NCBI RefSeq assembly: GCF_905209685.1
Contig: NZ_CAJLUB010000013.1
Coordinates: 1-26,530 of the forward strand
DNA length: 26,530 nucleotides
Direction of reading: 5' to 3'
Source of the DNA: an uncultured Veillonella sp.
GTDB taxonomy: Bacteria; Bacillota; Negativicutes; Veillonellales; Veillonellaceae
Shown here: positions 1 to 7,599 of the stretch, one piece after another
How positions within the stretch are numbered: position 1 is the stretch's first letter
How the letters are laid out: the number at the start of each line of letters is the position of its first letter
The notes under the pieces: generated by a model
Told to the model about the DNA's origin: nothing
The model's input: only the letters and a program-made list of their open reading frames with translations
The model's database searches: none
Position numbers and translations under genes: made by a program

Positions 1-14
1 ATATCTCATGAAAA

Positions 15-48
15 TACCCCCTTTACTGGTTGTCCAGTAAAGGGGGTA
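15..48. repeat. Perfect 15-bp inverted repeat (strong hairpin)
   Basis: The arms TACCCCCTTTACTGG and CCAGTAAAGGGGGTA are perfectly complementary around a four-base loop TTGT. No T-run follows on the + strand. Read on the - strand, the hairpin is followed by TATTTTC, a weak U-tract. It is most likely the terminator of a gene lying left of the window, or a repeated stem-loop element. The gene it would serve is not visible. Confidence 0.55.
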
Positions 49-133
49 CATATCACTATGTAAAAGGGGCTTTATGTATGCCTATATTTAATAGTATATG
101 TAGTAGTCTTTTATCGATAAATCATGCAATATA

Positions 134-142
134 TGGTATAAT
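134..142 (+). promoter_or_regulatory. Extended -10 promoter for the 184-1356 gene
   Basis: TGGTATAAT is a perfect extended -10 element (TGn plus TATAAT, hexamer at 137-142). No good -35 hexamer lies 17 bases upstream, which is usual for extended -10 promoters. Transcription would start near 149, about 35 bases before the ATG. A GGAGGGG ribosome binding site follows at 174-180. Confidence 0.6.
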
Positions 143-183
143 TTGTATGTCAAAAGCTATTTTTTGTTGCCCTTGGAGGGGTT

Positions 184-1356
184 ATGACTAAGATCTTCAC
201 CAAAATAAGAGCGTTGGTGGATGAAGCATTATCTGATCGTGATACAGCGGTGGATAAGGTGCCTACTATAGAAAAGGCTCCATTAGAACAAGACTTGTTC
301 GACCATCGTTTACTATATATAGAAGAAGACACAGTCAATCGTATGTTACGGGCTGCTCTTCGCAATCATTGGCTCTTTTACGCGGTAACCTTTGAATTTG
401 AGCCAAACAATCAAATATTCCTATCCATTATTACGAAATGGGGGAATGTGATCAATGTGGAATTCACCTTAGAGGATTTATGGTTTGATGATTACTCATC
501 ATCCTTTGCAATCCGTCTCGACACAAATAATATAGATACAGGTGGGTTTATTTTAAACTCTATCCTACACTTACTAGGTAACTGGTGCCTCAGTCTCTTT
601 GGTATATTCTTTAATCCTATTGCACTAGGTGAGAAGGGATCTACTATGCGTTTTGAGAAAAAGGGGATTATCCAGTTCGATCTATTACCGAATACACAAG
701 TAAAAAAATTCATACCTTTGCCTGAACGACATATCGGTAGTAATGGTCCTGTTCTATTGGGGAACCCTCGTACTAGTCAATCTGTTTTACAGTTAGATTA
801 CTATGCGTTCCATGACCCAGTAGATACATTCACTGTACCAGATGTACCAACCCGTACTAGCTGGCTTCGCTCTATTGATATTGCGGCAGTTCTCTTATTG
901 CCAATCGGCGTGTGGATTACCTTTATTATCTTGCATCACTACTTGCCTACAGAAACGTTAGAGTTCTCATTCTCTACATATTTCTTGATTTCTTTAGGGA
1001 TTTTTATCATTTCCTTCTTGGTTATGAATATTCCTAGATATCTGTATATGTACTTTGATTCTCGGAAACAGTGGCAAAGTGCCTTTGTACATAATAATAT
1101 TAAGATTCAAATGCGCAAATTACACCGTCGTATTTTCATGCAGCAAGCTACACTCACATCTGATTGTGACGAATGTACTGCTAATGAAAGCCAAGAGCGT
1201 ATTAAACATTTGTTATTACAAATTCGGGATAAACGATTCCTTGCAAATCGACTCAAAATTGCTGATGATGATAGAATGCGCAAGCAGAAGGTTAAGTTTA
1301 TTATCGCCTATATTGGTTGTACATTAATTGAATTGATGCTGCTCATGAATTACTAG
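184..1356 (+). CDS. Unrecognised membrane-anchored protein, 390 aa
   Basis: I do not recognise a family. The N-terminal two-fifths is soluble-looking, acidic and aromatic-rich, with a hydrophobic, possibly amphipathic stretch around residues 120-148. Two strong membrane segments lie near residues 229-250 and 264-285, followed by a basic region rich in Arg and Lys and containing a Cys-Asp-Glu-Cys (CDEC) pair. A third membrane segment at about 371-388 closes the protein, so the C-terminus sits at or in the membrane. The ATG is supported by GGAGGGG at 174-180 and by an extended -10 promoter. It is transcribed alone, convergent with the DUF805 gene and separated from it by a bidirectional terminator. 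A function cannot be given from sequence alone; the layout fits an envelope or sensor-like membrane protein. Confidence 0.75.
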   Translation: MTKIFTKIRALVDEALSDRDTAVDKVPTIEKAPLEQDLFDHRLLYIEEDTVNRMLRAALRNHWLFYAVTFEFEPNNQIFLSIITKWGNVINVEFTLEDLWFDDYSSSFAIRLDTNNIDTGGFILNSILHLLGNWCLSLFGIFFNPIALGEKGSTMRFEKKGIIQFDLLPNTQVKKFIPLPERHIGSNGPVLLGNPRTSQSVLQLDYYAFHDPVDTFTVPDVPTRTSWLRSIDIAAVLLLPIGVWITFIILHHYLPTETLEFSFSTYFLISLGIFIISFLVMNIPRYLYMYFDSRKQWQSAFVHNNIKIQMRKLHRRIFMQQATLTSDCDECTANESQERIKHLLLQIRDKRFLANRLKIADDDRMRKQKVKFIIAYIGCTLIELMLLMNY

Positions 1357-1398
1357 GCATTGATTATTAATTAAATAATCGTATATATTATGGTATAA

Positions 1399-1432
1399 AA
1401 AAAACGTATCTCTTTCTAGAGATACGTTTTTT
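1399..1432. terminator. Bidirectional intrinsic terminator between convergent genes
   Basis: The stem CGTATCTC (1405-1412) pairs with GAGATACG (1419-1426) around a six-base loop. It is flanked by an A-run on the left and a T-run on the right, so it has a U-tract in both directions. It lies between the ends of the + strand gene at 184-1356 and the - strand DUF805 gene, and should terminate both. Confidence 0.85.
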
Positions 1433-1441
1433 ATTTTTGTT

Positions 1442-2026
1442 TTACCGTTTTTTACGACGTTTTCGAACGGTTTTTCTAATTTCTCGTTCTGATTCAGATC
1501 CTGGTTGTTGCATTGACTCGTAAGTTGGTCGATTGACAGGCATAAAAGGAGGATTTCCGTATTGGTTTGGTTCCGGTTGTCCCGGCAATACCCAGAAGAG
1601 GAAGCCGATGAGCCATACGAAAAGCTCCAGTAAGTAATTGAATGGAGATACAGCAGAGTAAGTATTGATGAAAATAATAATTACTGACCAGAGAATTCCG
1701 GCCCATGCATTAAAGCCGATATCGTGAATACGACGGCCAAATAAGATGCAGGACAATGGGAAGAGTGTTGCTAATAAAATCCATATGATGACCCGTGTAA
1801 ACCAATAAGCCGGTAAGGATACAACAAAGTCTAAGAATAGATCATCGATGTAATGAACGATGTGGAATAAAATCATTAGCACGATAAAGCATATGATAAA
1901 TTGAAGTCGATTTAATCGTCCCGTTAGATTAAAAATCGATAGGCCCATACGTCGACCTTGGAATGCGATGAGCAAACCTACAGTACATATGAGCAGTGTT
2001 CGTAATACAACATAGAGTAAATCCAT
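1442..2026 (-). CDS. DUF805 family membrane protein
   Basis: The 194-residue protein carries the DUF805 hallmarks. These are a GRLNRLQF motif just before the paired membrane segments, the RRIHDIGFNAW motif between helices (family pattern RRLHDxGxSGW), and a PGQPEPNQYGNPP motif after the last helix (family pattern PGxxGxNxYGxxP). It is preceded by an extra N-terminal membrane segment (about residues 5-22) and ends in a very basic tail (RKRRKKR). DUF805 proteins are inner-membrane proteins of unknown function. The start has an AAGGGGAAC ribosome binding site. The gene lies 21 bases downstream of the pyridoxamine kinase stop on the same strand, so the two are probably co-transcribed and end at the shared bidirectional terminator. 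Confidence 0.85.
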   Translation of the reverse strand: MDLLYVVLRTLLICTVGLLIAFQGRRMGLSIFNLTGRLNRLQFIICFIVLMILFHIVHYIDDLFLDFVVSLPAYWFTRVIIWILLATLFPLSCILFGRRIHDIGFNAWAGILWSVIIIFINTYSAVSPFNYLLELFVWLIGFLFWVLPGQPEPNQYGNPPFMPVNRPTYESMQQPGSESEREIRKTVRKRRKKR

Positions 2027-2047
2027 AAGTTCCCCTTTATTTATAGC

Positions 2048-2881
2048 TTATAGTTGAGTTAATTCTGGCAAGACTAGCTCAAATGCTACACCTTGTTTCA
2101 TAGATTTTACAGTATCTACTGTGGCTTGAATCGCTTTAGTAGTAAAATTCATTGCCAGCTCTGCCGCATCATACGGTGAATATCCCCTCATTACTGCACC
2201 GGATAATACAGCGGTAAAGATATCCCCAGTTCCTGTAGCTTTTACAGGAATAAGAGGAATATCATATGTTTTTAAATAATCCGTTGGCCCATCATAGACG
2301 GCGATGACCGCGTGTGTTTCGGATGGTACGCTAGTCATGATAACCATATCAGGACCTATTTGATGTAATCGCTTGCAACGATCACGCAATTCATCATCAC
2401 TAATAGGATCTGTAGAGAATGGAATGTCTAATAAGAAACAAGCCTCTGTGTAATTAGGCTTTACAATGTGCGCTTTGGAAACAAGTTGGCGCATAGCTAC
2501 TACCATATCAGGTGTATAGATAGAGTAGAGGCGACCATCATCGGCCATAGCAGGATCGACGATAATCATTTGTCCCTTATTACCGAAACGATTGATGGCT
2601 TCTTCCACGAGATGAATTTGTTCTGGGGATGCCAAGAAACCACTTACAATAGCGTGAAAGTCGATTTCGTTTTTATCCCAGCAGTCCATAAAATCTCTCA
2701 TATGTGCCGATAAATCTACAAACTCGTAGTGTGGATATTCTAAGTGATTACTCAATACAGCTGTTGCCAATGGAACCGCTTGGCAACGCATAGCGCTGAT
2801 GATTGGAATCATAACGGTTAGGGCACAACGGCCGATGGAGCTCATGTCTTGAATTGTTAAGACTCTAGGTACTTCTGTCAT
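2048..2881 (-). CDS. pdxY: Pyridoxamine/pyridoxal kinase (PfkB/ribokinase superfamily)
   Basis: This 277-residue kinase phosphorylates pyridoxal or pyridoxamine with ATP in the vitamin B6 salvage pathway. Visible family features are the N-terminal IQDMSSIGRCALT motif that opens the substrate pocket, a VDPAMADDGRLYS segment, a VKPNYTEA segment, and the C-terminal ATGTGDIFTAVLSG motif containing the anion hole and catalytic Asp. Length and motifs fit the PdxY-like pyridoxamine kinases of Firmicutes. I chose the ATG at 2881, because GGAGGT (2891-2886) sits just upstream with good spacing. An in-frame TTG at 2893 would place the ribosome binding site inside the gene. The symbol is by family; which vitamer is preferred cannot be told. 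Confidence 0.88.
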   Translation of the reverse strand: MTEVPRVLTIQDMSSIGRCALTVMIPIISAMRCQAVPLATAVLSNHLEYPHYEFVDLSAHMRDFMDCWDKNEIDFHAIVSGFLASPEQIHLVEEAINRFGNKGQMIIVDPAMADDGRLYSIYTPDMVVAMRQLVSKAHIVKPNYTEACFLLDIPFSTDPISDDELRDRCKRLHQIGPDMVIMTSVPSETHAVIAVYDGPTDYLKTYDIPLIPVKATGTGDIFTAVLSGAVMRGYSPYDAAELAMNFTTKAIQATVDTVKSMKQGVAFELVLPELTQL

Positions 2882-2953
2882 AGACACCTCCAAAATACTA
2901 TATATTTTATTGTACGTTATGTAGGGCGTTCTGTAAATGTAATGATGTTATTC

Positions 2954-2969
2954 ATGAAATTAACTTCAT
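2954..2969. promoter_or_regulatory. Candidate operator dyad in the opp promoter
   Basis: ATGAAATTAACTTCAT is a dyad: ATGAA and TTCAT arms around a TTAA centre, with one mismatched pair. It occupies the place where the -35 hexamer should be, 17 bases upstream of the TATAAT at 2977-2982, and no good -35 is otherwise present. This position fits a repressor or activator site controlling the oligopeptide operon. The binding protein is unknown. Confidence 0.35.
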
Positions 2970-2976
2970 AATGTAG

Positions 2977-2982
2977 TATAAT
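2977..2982 (+). promoter_or_regulatory. -10 element of the opp operon promoter
   Basis: A perfect TATAAT lies 35 bases before the oppB ATG. The -35 position (2954-2959, ATGAAA) does not resemble TTGACA, and there is no extended TGn. Basal activity may therefore depend on an activator at the overlapping dyad. Confidence 0.5.
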
Positions 2983-3016
2983 AAAACAGATAGACTTTTT
3001 ATGGAGGATAGTGACA

Positions 3017-3949
3017 ATGACAAGGTATGTATTTCGACGCCTAGGTGGCGCAATCATAATCTTATGGGTCATCATTACCGTAACTTTTGCATTAATGCAT
3101 GCAATACCGGGGGGACCTTTTACAAGTGAAAAAAAATTACCACCTCAGGTAAAAGCAAGTATTGAAGCAAAGTATCATCTTGATGATCCTGTATGGAAAC
3201 AGTATGGTGATTATTTAGGTGGTGTTATTACCGGTGATTTGGGACCATCATATAAGTATGAAGGTCGTAGTGTGAACGATATTATTAGTGATGCATTCCC
3301 AATTTCTGCGCAGCTTGGTTTATTATCATTAATGGTGGCTGTAGTAGGTGGTATTGCAGCAGGTGCTATTAGTGCTATGCGCCCTAATGGTATCGTTGAT
3401 TATGCGGTTACCGTATTATCTACCATTGGTATTTCCGTGCCTACATTTATTATTGGTGCCGTTCTTGTCTATGTGGTGGGCTTTGAACTGGGATGGTTCC
3501 CAGTAGCCTTATGGCGTGGTCCATCTTATATGGTTCTACCAGTGTTGACGTTAGCAGCACAACCTATGGCATTCATTGCACGCTTAACGCGCAGTGGCTT
3601 GCTTGATGTGTACCAACAAGAATATATCCGTACAGCTCGCGCCAAAGGTTTGGGTTCTTGGACTATTTTGACACGTCATGCATTAGGCAATGCTATTTTG
3701 CCAGTTATCACGTACTTGGGACCATTAGCTGCTAGCCTTTTGACAGGCAGCTTTATCGTAGAAACAATCTTTGCCATTCCGGGCCTTGGACAGTATTTCG
3801 TAACTTCCATTTATAACCGTGACTATACGGTTATCCTGGGTATTACGATTTTTTATAGTGCTCTTGTAGTATTTCTTAATATTTTGGTGGATATGATTTA
3901 TCCGTTAATTGATCCACGTGTTACGACAGAGGAGGGGACAGATGAATAA
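3017..3949 (+). CDS. oppB: Oligopeptide ABC transporter permease, OppB/DppB family
   Basis: A 310-residue inner-membrane permease, one half of the channel for peptide import. The N-terminal MTRYVFRRLGGAIIILW start and first helix, the IPGGPF segment and the long extracytoplasmic loop before the core helices are typical of OppB/DppB. The EAA loop that contacts the ATPases is visible as RTARAKGLGSWTILTRHALG (about residues 210-230). The ATG at 3017 is preferred over the GTG at 3011 because GGAGG at 3003-3007 is nine bases from the ATG and only three from the GTG. It is the first gene of the oppBCDF-hydrolase-oppA operon and overlaps oppC by eight bases. Exact substrate (di-, oligo-, murein peptide or nickel complex) is not determined by the permease. 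Confidence 0.9.
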   Translation: MTRYVFRRLGGAIIILWVIITVTFALMHAIPGGPFTSEKKLPPQVKASIEAKYHLDDPVWKQYGDYLGGVITGDLGPSYKYEGRSVNDIISDAFPISAQLGLLSLMVAVVGGIAAGAISAMRPNGIVDYAVTVLSTIGISVPTFIIGAVLVYVVGFELGWFPVALWRGPSYMVLPVLTLAAQPMAFIARLTRSGLLDVYQQEYIRTARAKGLGSWTILTRHALGNAILPVITYLGPLAASLLTGSFIVETIFAIPGLGQYFVTSIYNRDYTVILGITIFYSALVVFLNILVDMIYPLIDPRVTTEEGTDE

Positions 3950-4841
3950 GGAAGATTTTTTACCTATTGAACGAACTCCTCAAGAAGAAATTACAAGCTT
4001 TATAAAACGTCCTAGTAAATGGGCGAGATTTAAGGTGAATCGCTTGGCCGTAGTAGGGGCAACCATCATTTTGGTGATGATTGTATTAGCTATTTTAGGA
4101 CCCCTAATTTCGCCGTATACCTATGCGGACCAATCCTTGATTGATGCGAACCAAAGCCCAAGCTTTAGTCATTGGTTTGGTACCGATACATTAGGTCGTG
4201 ACATTTACACTCGCGTTATGTACGGTGCTCGTATTTCTTTAACCATCGGCTTTGTAGCGGCGTTTATCAATCTTGTTATCGGCGTTACCTATGGCGGTAT
4301 TGCAGGTTACCTTGGTGGTAAGGTTGACCGTATCATGATGGGTCTGGTAGATGTATTGTACGGTATTCCGCTTTTACTGTATGTAATTTTGTTGATGGTT
4401 GTACTTGGCCCTGGCTTAACATCTATTTTCGTAGCATTGGGCATTGCGTACTGGCTGAATATGGCCCGTATCGTACGTAGCCAAATTTTGAAAGTTAAAA
4501 ACGAAGAATACATCATTGCTGCTGAAGCGATGGGGATCCCGAAATATCGCATTTTATTGCGTCATATTTTGCCAAACTGTGTAGGTCCAATCATTATTAC
4601 TTTGACATTGGCCATCCCAGAGGCTATTTTTACAGAAGCATTCCTTAGTTTTATCGGCTTAGGTGTAAATGCACCTATGGCGAGCTGGGGCGTATTAGCT
4701 TCTGAAGGGATTAGTAGCATGCGCTCTTATCCGTTCCAATTGATTTTTCCTGCTGTTGCCATTAGTGTTACCATGCTTGGTTTTGCATTCCTTGGCGATG
4801 GCTTACGTAATGTGTTAGACCCTAAGGAAGGAGATAGATAA
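3942..4841 (+). CDS. oppC: Oligopeptide ABC transporter permease, OppC/DppC family
   Basis: The second permease subunit, 299 residues, pairs with OppB. It has the OppC-type cytoplasmic N-terminus before helix 1 (RPSKWARFKVNRLAVVG), the HWFGTDTLGRDIYTRVMYGAR motif characteristic of OppC/DppC, and an EAA loop with AAEAMGIPKYRILLRHILPN. The start chosen is the ATG at 3942, inside the end of oppB, with GGAGGGG at 3931-3937. An upstream in-frame ATG at 3909 lacks a comparable ribosome binding site and would add residues unlike the family. Its stop overlaps the oppD start by one base (TAATG), indicating translational coupling. Confidence 0.9.
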   Translation: MNKEDFLPIERTPQEEITSFIKRPSKWARFKVNRLAVVGATIILVMIVLAILGPLISPYTYADQSLIDANQSPSFSHWFGTDTLGRDIYTRVMYGARISLTIGFVAAFINLVIGVTYGGIAGYLGGKVDRIMMGLVDVLYGIPLLLYVILLMVVLGPGLTSIFVALGIAYWLNMARIVRSQILKVKNEEYIIAAEAMGIPKYRILLRHILPNCVGPIIITLTLAIPEAIFTEAFLSFIGLGVNAPMASWGVLASEGISSMRSYPFQLIFPAVAISVTMLGFAFLGDGLRNVLDPKEGDR

Positions 4842-5821
4842 TGAATAACGCAATTGTTGATGTGCGCAATGTGTCCATTACCATCGATACCTTCCAAGGC
4901 CCTTTACGGGTTATTCGCAATCAAGATATCTCCTTACAACCAGGTGAGATTTTAGGTATTGTTGGTGAATCCGGCTGTGGTAAATCAGTGCTAGTTAATT
5001 CATTAATGGGCTTACTACCATATGGTAAAACAAAAATCAAAGCTGATACATTTATGATTGATGACAATGATTGCCTTGAATTCACTGAAGATGACTGGAA
5101 TGAATTGCGCGGTACTACTGTTGCTATGGTATTCCAAGATCCTATGACATCTTTGAATCCAATCATGACGATTGGGGAGCAACTGTATGAGGTTATCCAT
5201 CGTACCAATGCATATGGTGAGGATTATGACGAACGAGCTATCGCCATCGACTTGTTAAAGAAGATGGGCCTTTCTACACCAGAAAGACGATTGTCTCAAT
5301 ATCCTCATGAGTTAAGTGGTGGTATGCGTCAACGCGTTTGTATCGCCATGGCTGTGGCGGGGCGTCCAAAGATTTTAATTTGCGATGAACCTACAACGGC
5401 TCTTGATATTACAACAGAGGCTCAAATCTTACGCCTTATGCAAACATTAGCTGTAGAGGCTGGTATTGGGATTATTTTTATTTCTCATAACTTACGTGTT
5501 ATCGCTCAAATTTGCGACCGTGTTATGGTTATGTATGCTGGTAAATGTGTTGAATCTGCTACAGTGGAGGGCATCTTTAATGAACCTCGCCATCCGTACA
5601 CATTAGGGTTGTTGCTTGCTCTGCCACAAGGTAAATGGCATGGTGAGTTAAAAGCCGTTGAAGGTCAACCGCCAGATTTGTTTGATTTGCCGCGAGGCTG
5701 TGCATTTAATCCACGGTGCAAGTGGGCTATGCGTATCTGTGGTAATCGGATTCCTATGGTTACAAATGTTGGTGAGAATCATCAATTTACATGTTGGTTA
5801 GCTAAGTTGGAGGGACTTTAA
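4841..5821 (+). CDS. oppD: Oligopeptide ABC transporter ATPase, OppD/DppD family
   Basis: This 326-residue ATPase energises the OppBC channel. It shows Walker A GESGCGKS (around residue 43), the Q-loop region MVFQDPMTSLNP, the signature LSGGMRQRV, Walker B ILICDEPTTALD and the switch His in ISHN. The C-terminal oligopeptide domain carries the Cys-rich segment CAFNPRCKWAMRIC and a further Cys near the end (FTCWL). In DppD-type proteins such cysteines bind an iron-sulfur cluster. It starts one base within the oppC stop and overlaps the oppF start by one base, so the four transporter genes are tightly coupled. Confidence 0.92.
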   Translation: MNNAIVDVRNVSITIDTFQGPLRVIRNQDISLQPGEILGIVGESGCGKSVLVNSLMGLLPYGKTKIKADTFMIDDNDCLEFTEDDWNELRGTTVAMVFQDPMTSLNPIMTIGEQLYEVIHRTNAYGEDYDERAIAIDLLKKMGLSTPERRLSQYPHELSGGMRQRVCIAMAVAGRPKILICDEPTTALDITTEAQILRLMQTLAVEAGIGIIFISHNLRVIAQICDRVMVMYAGKCVESATVEGIFNEPRHPYTLGLLLALPQGKWHGELKAVEGQPPDLFDLPRGCAFNPRCKWAMRICGNRIPMVTNVGENHQFTCWLAKLEGL

Positions 5822-6768
5822 TGAGTTACGTATGGGAAACTGACAATCTCGTTAAAGAGTTCACTCTGTCAGGAGGCTTATTTAAGCCAAAACACACGGT
5901 ACATGCTGTACAAGGCGTGAGCCTATATCAATCACCAGGGGAAACCCTTGGTATCGTAGGTGAGTCTGGATGTGGTAAATCCACATTTGGCTACACTTTG
6001 ATGGGCTTACATCAAGCTACATCAGGTTCTATTTATATGAACGGTCGTCAGATTGATCCGTATGTGGATCGAAAAGCTGTTCATCCGGTGATGCAAATGG
6101 TATTCCAAAACCCTTATGCATCTCTTAATCCACGTCTTACAGTTAATGCGATTCTAGAGGAACCATTGGAGCTAGATCCAAAATATACACCTCGCGATCG
6201 TGTTATTCGTGTAAAAGAAGTGCTTGATCAAGTTGGTTTGAACATGTCCTTTGGTGAGCGTTATGCTCATGAATTGTCAGGTGGCCAACGTCAACGTATC
6301 GGTATTGCACGGGCTCTCATTATGCAGCCGCAGTGCATCATCTGTGATGAACCGATTTCAGCACTAGATGTATCCATTCAAGTACAAATTATGACCTTGC
6401 TTGAACGTTTACAAGAACAACATGGTATTTCGTACCTCTTTATTTCTCATGATTTAAATATGGTGCGCTACATCAGTCATCGCATGGTAGTTATGTATTT
6501 AGGGGCTGTTATGGAAGAAGGTCCAGCATTGGATTTATATGAATTCCCACAACATCCTTACACTCGTGCTTTGACCGCCTTAAACGGTCCTGTTATACCG
6601 CACGCTCCAATTGGAGCACCGCTTAAAGGGGACCCACCAAATCCACTAAATCCACCAAAAGGTTGTTTGTTTAGTGGTCGATGCCCAGAGGCAGAAGGTC
6701 GTTGCTTTACTGAACGTCCGCCTCTTCGTGATTGGGCAGATCGCCGCATCGCATGCTGGCACATATAA
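5821..6768 (+). CDS. oppF: Oligopeptide ABC transporter ATPase, OppF/DppF family
   Basis: The second ATPase, 315 residues, forms the heterodimer with OppD. Walker A is GESGCGKS (about residue 47), the Q-loop is MVFQNPYASLNP, the signature is LSGGQRQRIGIARAL, Walker B is CIICDEPISALD, and the switch His is in ISHD. The C-terminal oligo_HPY extension contains GCLFSGRCPEAEGRC and a terminal ACWHI, again the four-Cys pattern seen in DppF/OppF. The KEFTLSGGLFKPK segment near the N-terminus is the usual OppF insertion between the first strands. It is followed after 12 bases by the serine hydrolase gene in the same operon. Confidence 0.92.
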   Translation: MSYVWETDNLVKEFTLSGGLFKPKHTVHAVQGVSLYQSPGETLGIVGESGCGKSTFGYTLMGLHQATSGSIYMNGRQIDPYVDRKAVHPVMQMVFQNPYASLNPRLTVNAILEEPLELDPKYTPRDRVIRVKEVLDQVGLNMSFGERYAHELSGGQRQRIGIARALIMQPQCIICDEPISALDVSIQVQIMTLLERLQEQHGISYLFISHDLNMVRYISHRMVVMYLGAVMEEGPALDLYEFPQHPYTRALTALNGPVIPHAPIGAPLKGDPPNPLNPPKGCLFSGRCPEAEGRCFTERPPLRDWADRRIACWHI

Positions 6769-6780
6769 TGGGAGAATAGT

Positions 6781-7599
6781 ATGGAAAAGTTACTTGTTGG
6801 CAAGTCCTTAGAACATCAACTCGATACAGTTATAAAAGAATTAGCACCAAAGGGGAATATATCCTATGTAGTACTTCAATTTGACGATGAAGAGGAGCCG
6901 ACTATTATTGCTTCTAAAGGAGAAGATACGGTACACTCTAGTGCAAGTTTGATTAAGGTACTCATTATGGAGTATGTATTCCATTTAGCTCGTACAGAGC
7001 AGTTGGATCTTAATGATACTGTTCCTCTATCTAGAACACCACGTGTTGAAGGCGGTGGTGCATTACAAGAACTAGTAGCAAAGCATAGCTTTACGTATCT
7101 TGAGTTATGTCGTCTTATGATGGTTCTTAGCGATAATATGGCGACAAATTTACTCATTACTGTTCTAGGCATGGAGAATATCAATGCTCGTGCAGAACAG
7201 CTTGGTGTAGATGAAATAGAACTCAATCGTATGATGATGGACTTTGACGCTCTAGCAGAAGGCCGTGATAACCATTTGACTGCATTGTCATTGGCTCGTC
7301 TGTATAAACACATTTTTGAATGTCGCGATAGAGATGCTTATGGCCGAGAAATGTGGAATATTTTAGGTCGCCAACAATTCCGTGATATCTTGCCATTTTA
7401 TTGGGGCGAAGATATACGCTTTCACCATAAAACAGGATCCCTTGACCGCGTAGAGCACGATGGGGGCGTATTAGAAACATTTAGAGGTCATTTCTGCTTT
7501 ATCCTCTTGATGAGCGATATCGATAATGACCGAGGTAAAGAGTTAGGCGCTCAAGTAGGGCGTATCATGAAAGAATTTGTAGAGGAAGCATTGCCATGA
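6781..7599 (+). CDS. Class A beta-lactamase-fold serine hydrolase, no signal peptide
   Basis: A 272-residue protein of the class A beta-lactamase/DD-peptidase fold. The three active-site elements are present: S56-x-x-K59 (SLIK), SDN at 117-119 and KTG at 217-219. The omega-loop region (about 148-162, ELNRMMMDFDAL) lacks the Glu that deacylates penicillin in true class A enzymes; the aligned position is Met. There is no signal peptide or membrane segment at the N-terminus, so as translated it should be cytoplasmic. It sits between oppF and the binding-protein gene, overlapping the latter by four bases. Inference: a peptidase, amidase or esterase acting on imported peptides rather than a resistance enzyme. 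Periplasmic location through an unseen route is not excluded. Confidence 0.82.
   Translation: MEKLLVGKSLEHQLDTVIKELAPKGNISYVVLQFDDEEEPTIIASKGEDTVHSSASLIKVLIMEYVFHLARTEQLDLNDTVPLSRTPRVEGGGALQELVAKHSFTYLELCRLMMVLSDNMATNLLITVLGMENINARAEQLGVDEIELNRMMMDFDALAEGRDNHLTALSLARLYKHIFECRDRDAYGREMWNILGRQQFRDILPFYWGEDIRFHHKTGSLDRVEHDGGVLETFRGHFCFILLMSDIDNDRGKELGAQVGRIMKEFVEEALP

Noticed and set aside
2468-2713. Open frame on the + strand inside the pyridoxamine kinase gene
   Set aside because: It lies wholly opposite a well-supported gene, has no ribosome binding site, and its product resembles no family.
6781-7599. Antibiotic-resistance beta-lactamase
   Set aside because: The deacylating Glu and a signal peptide are missing, and the gene is embedded in a peptide transporter operon.
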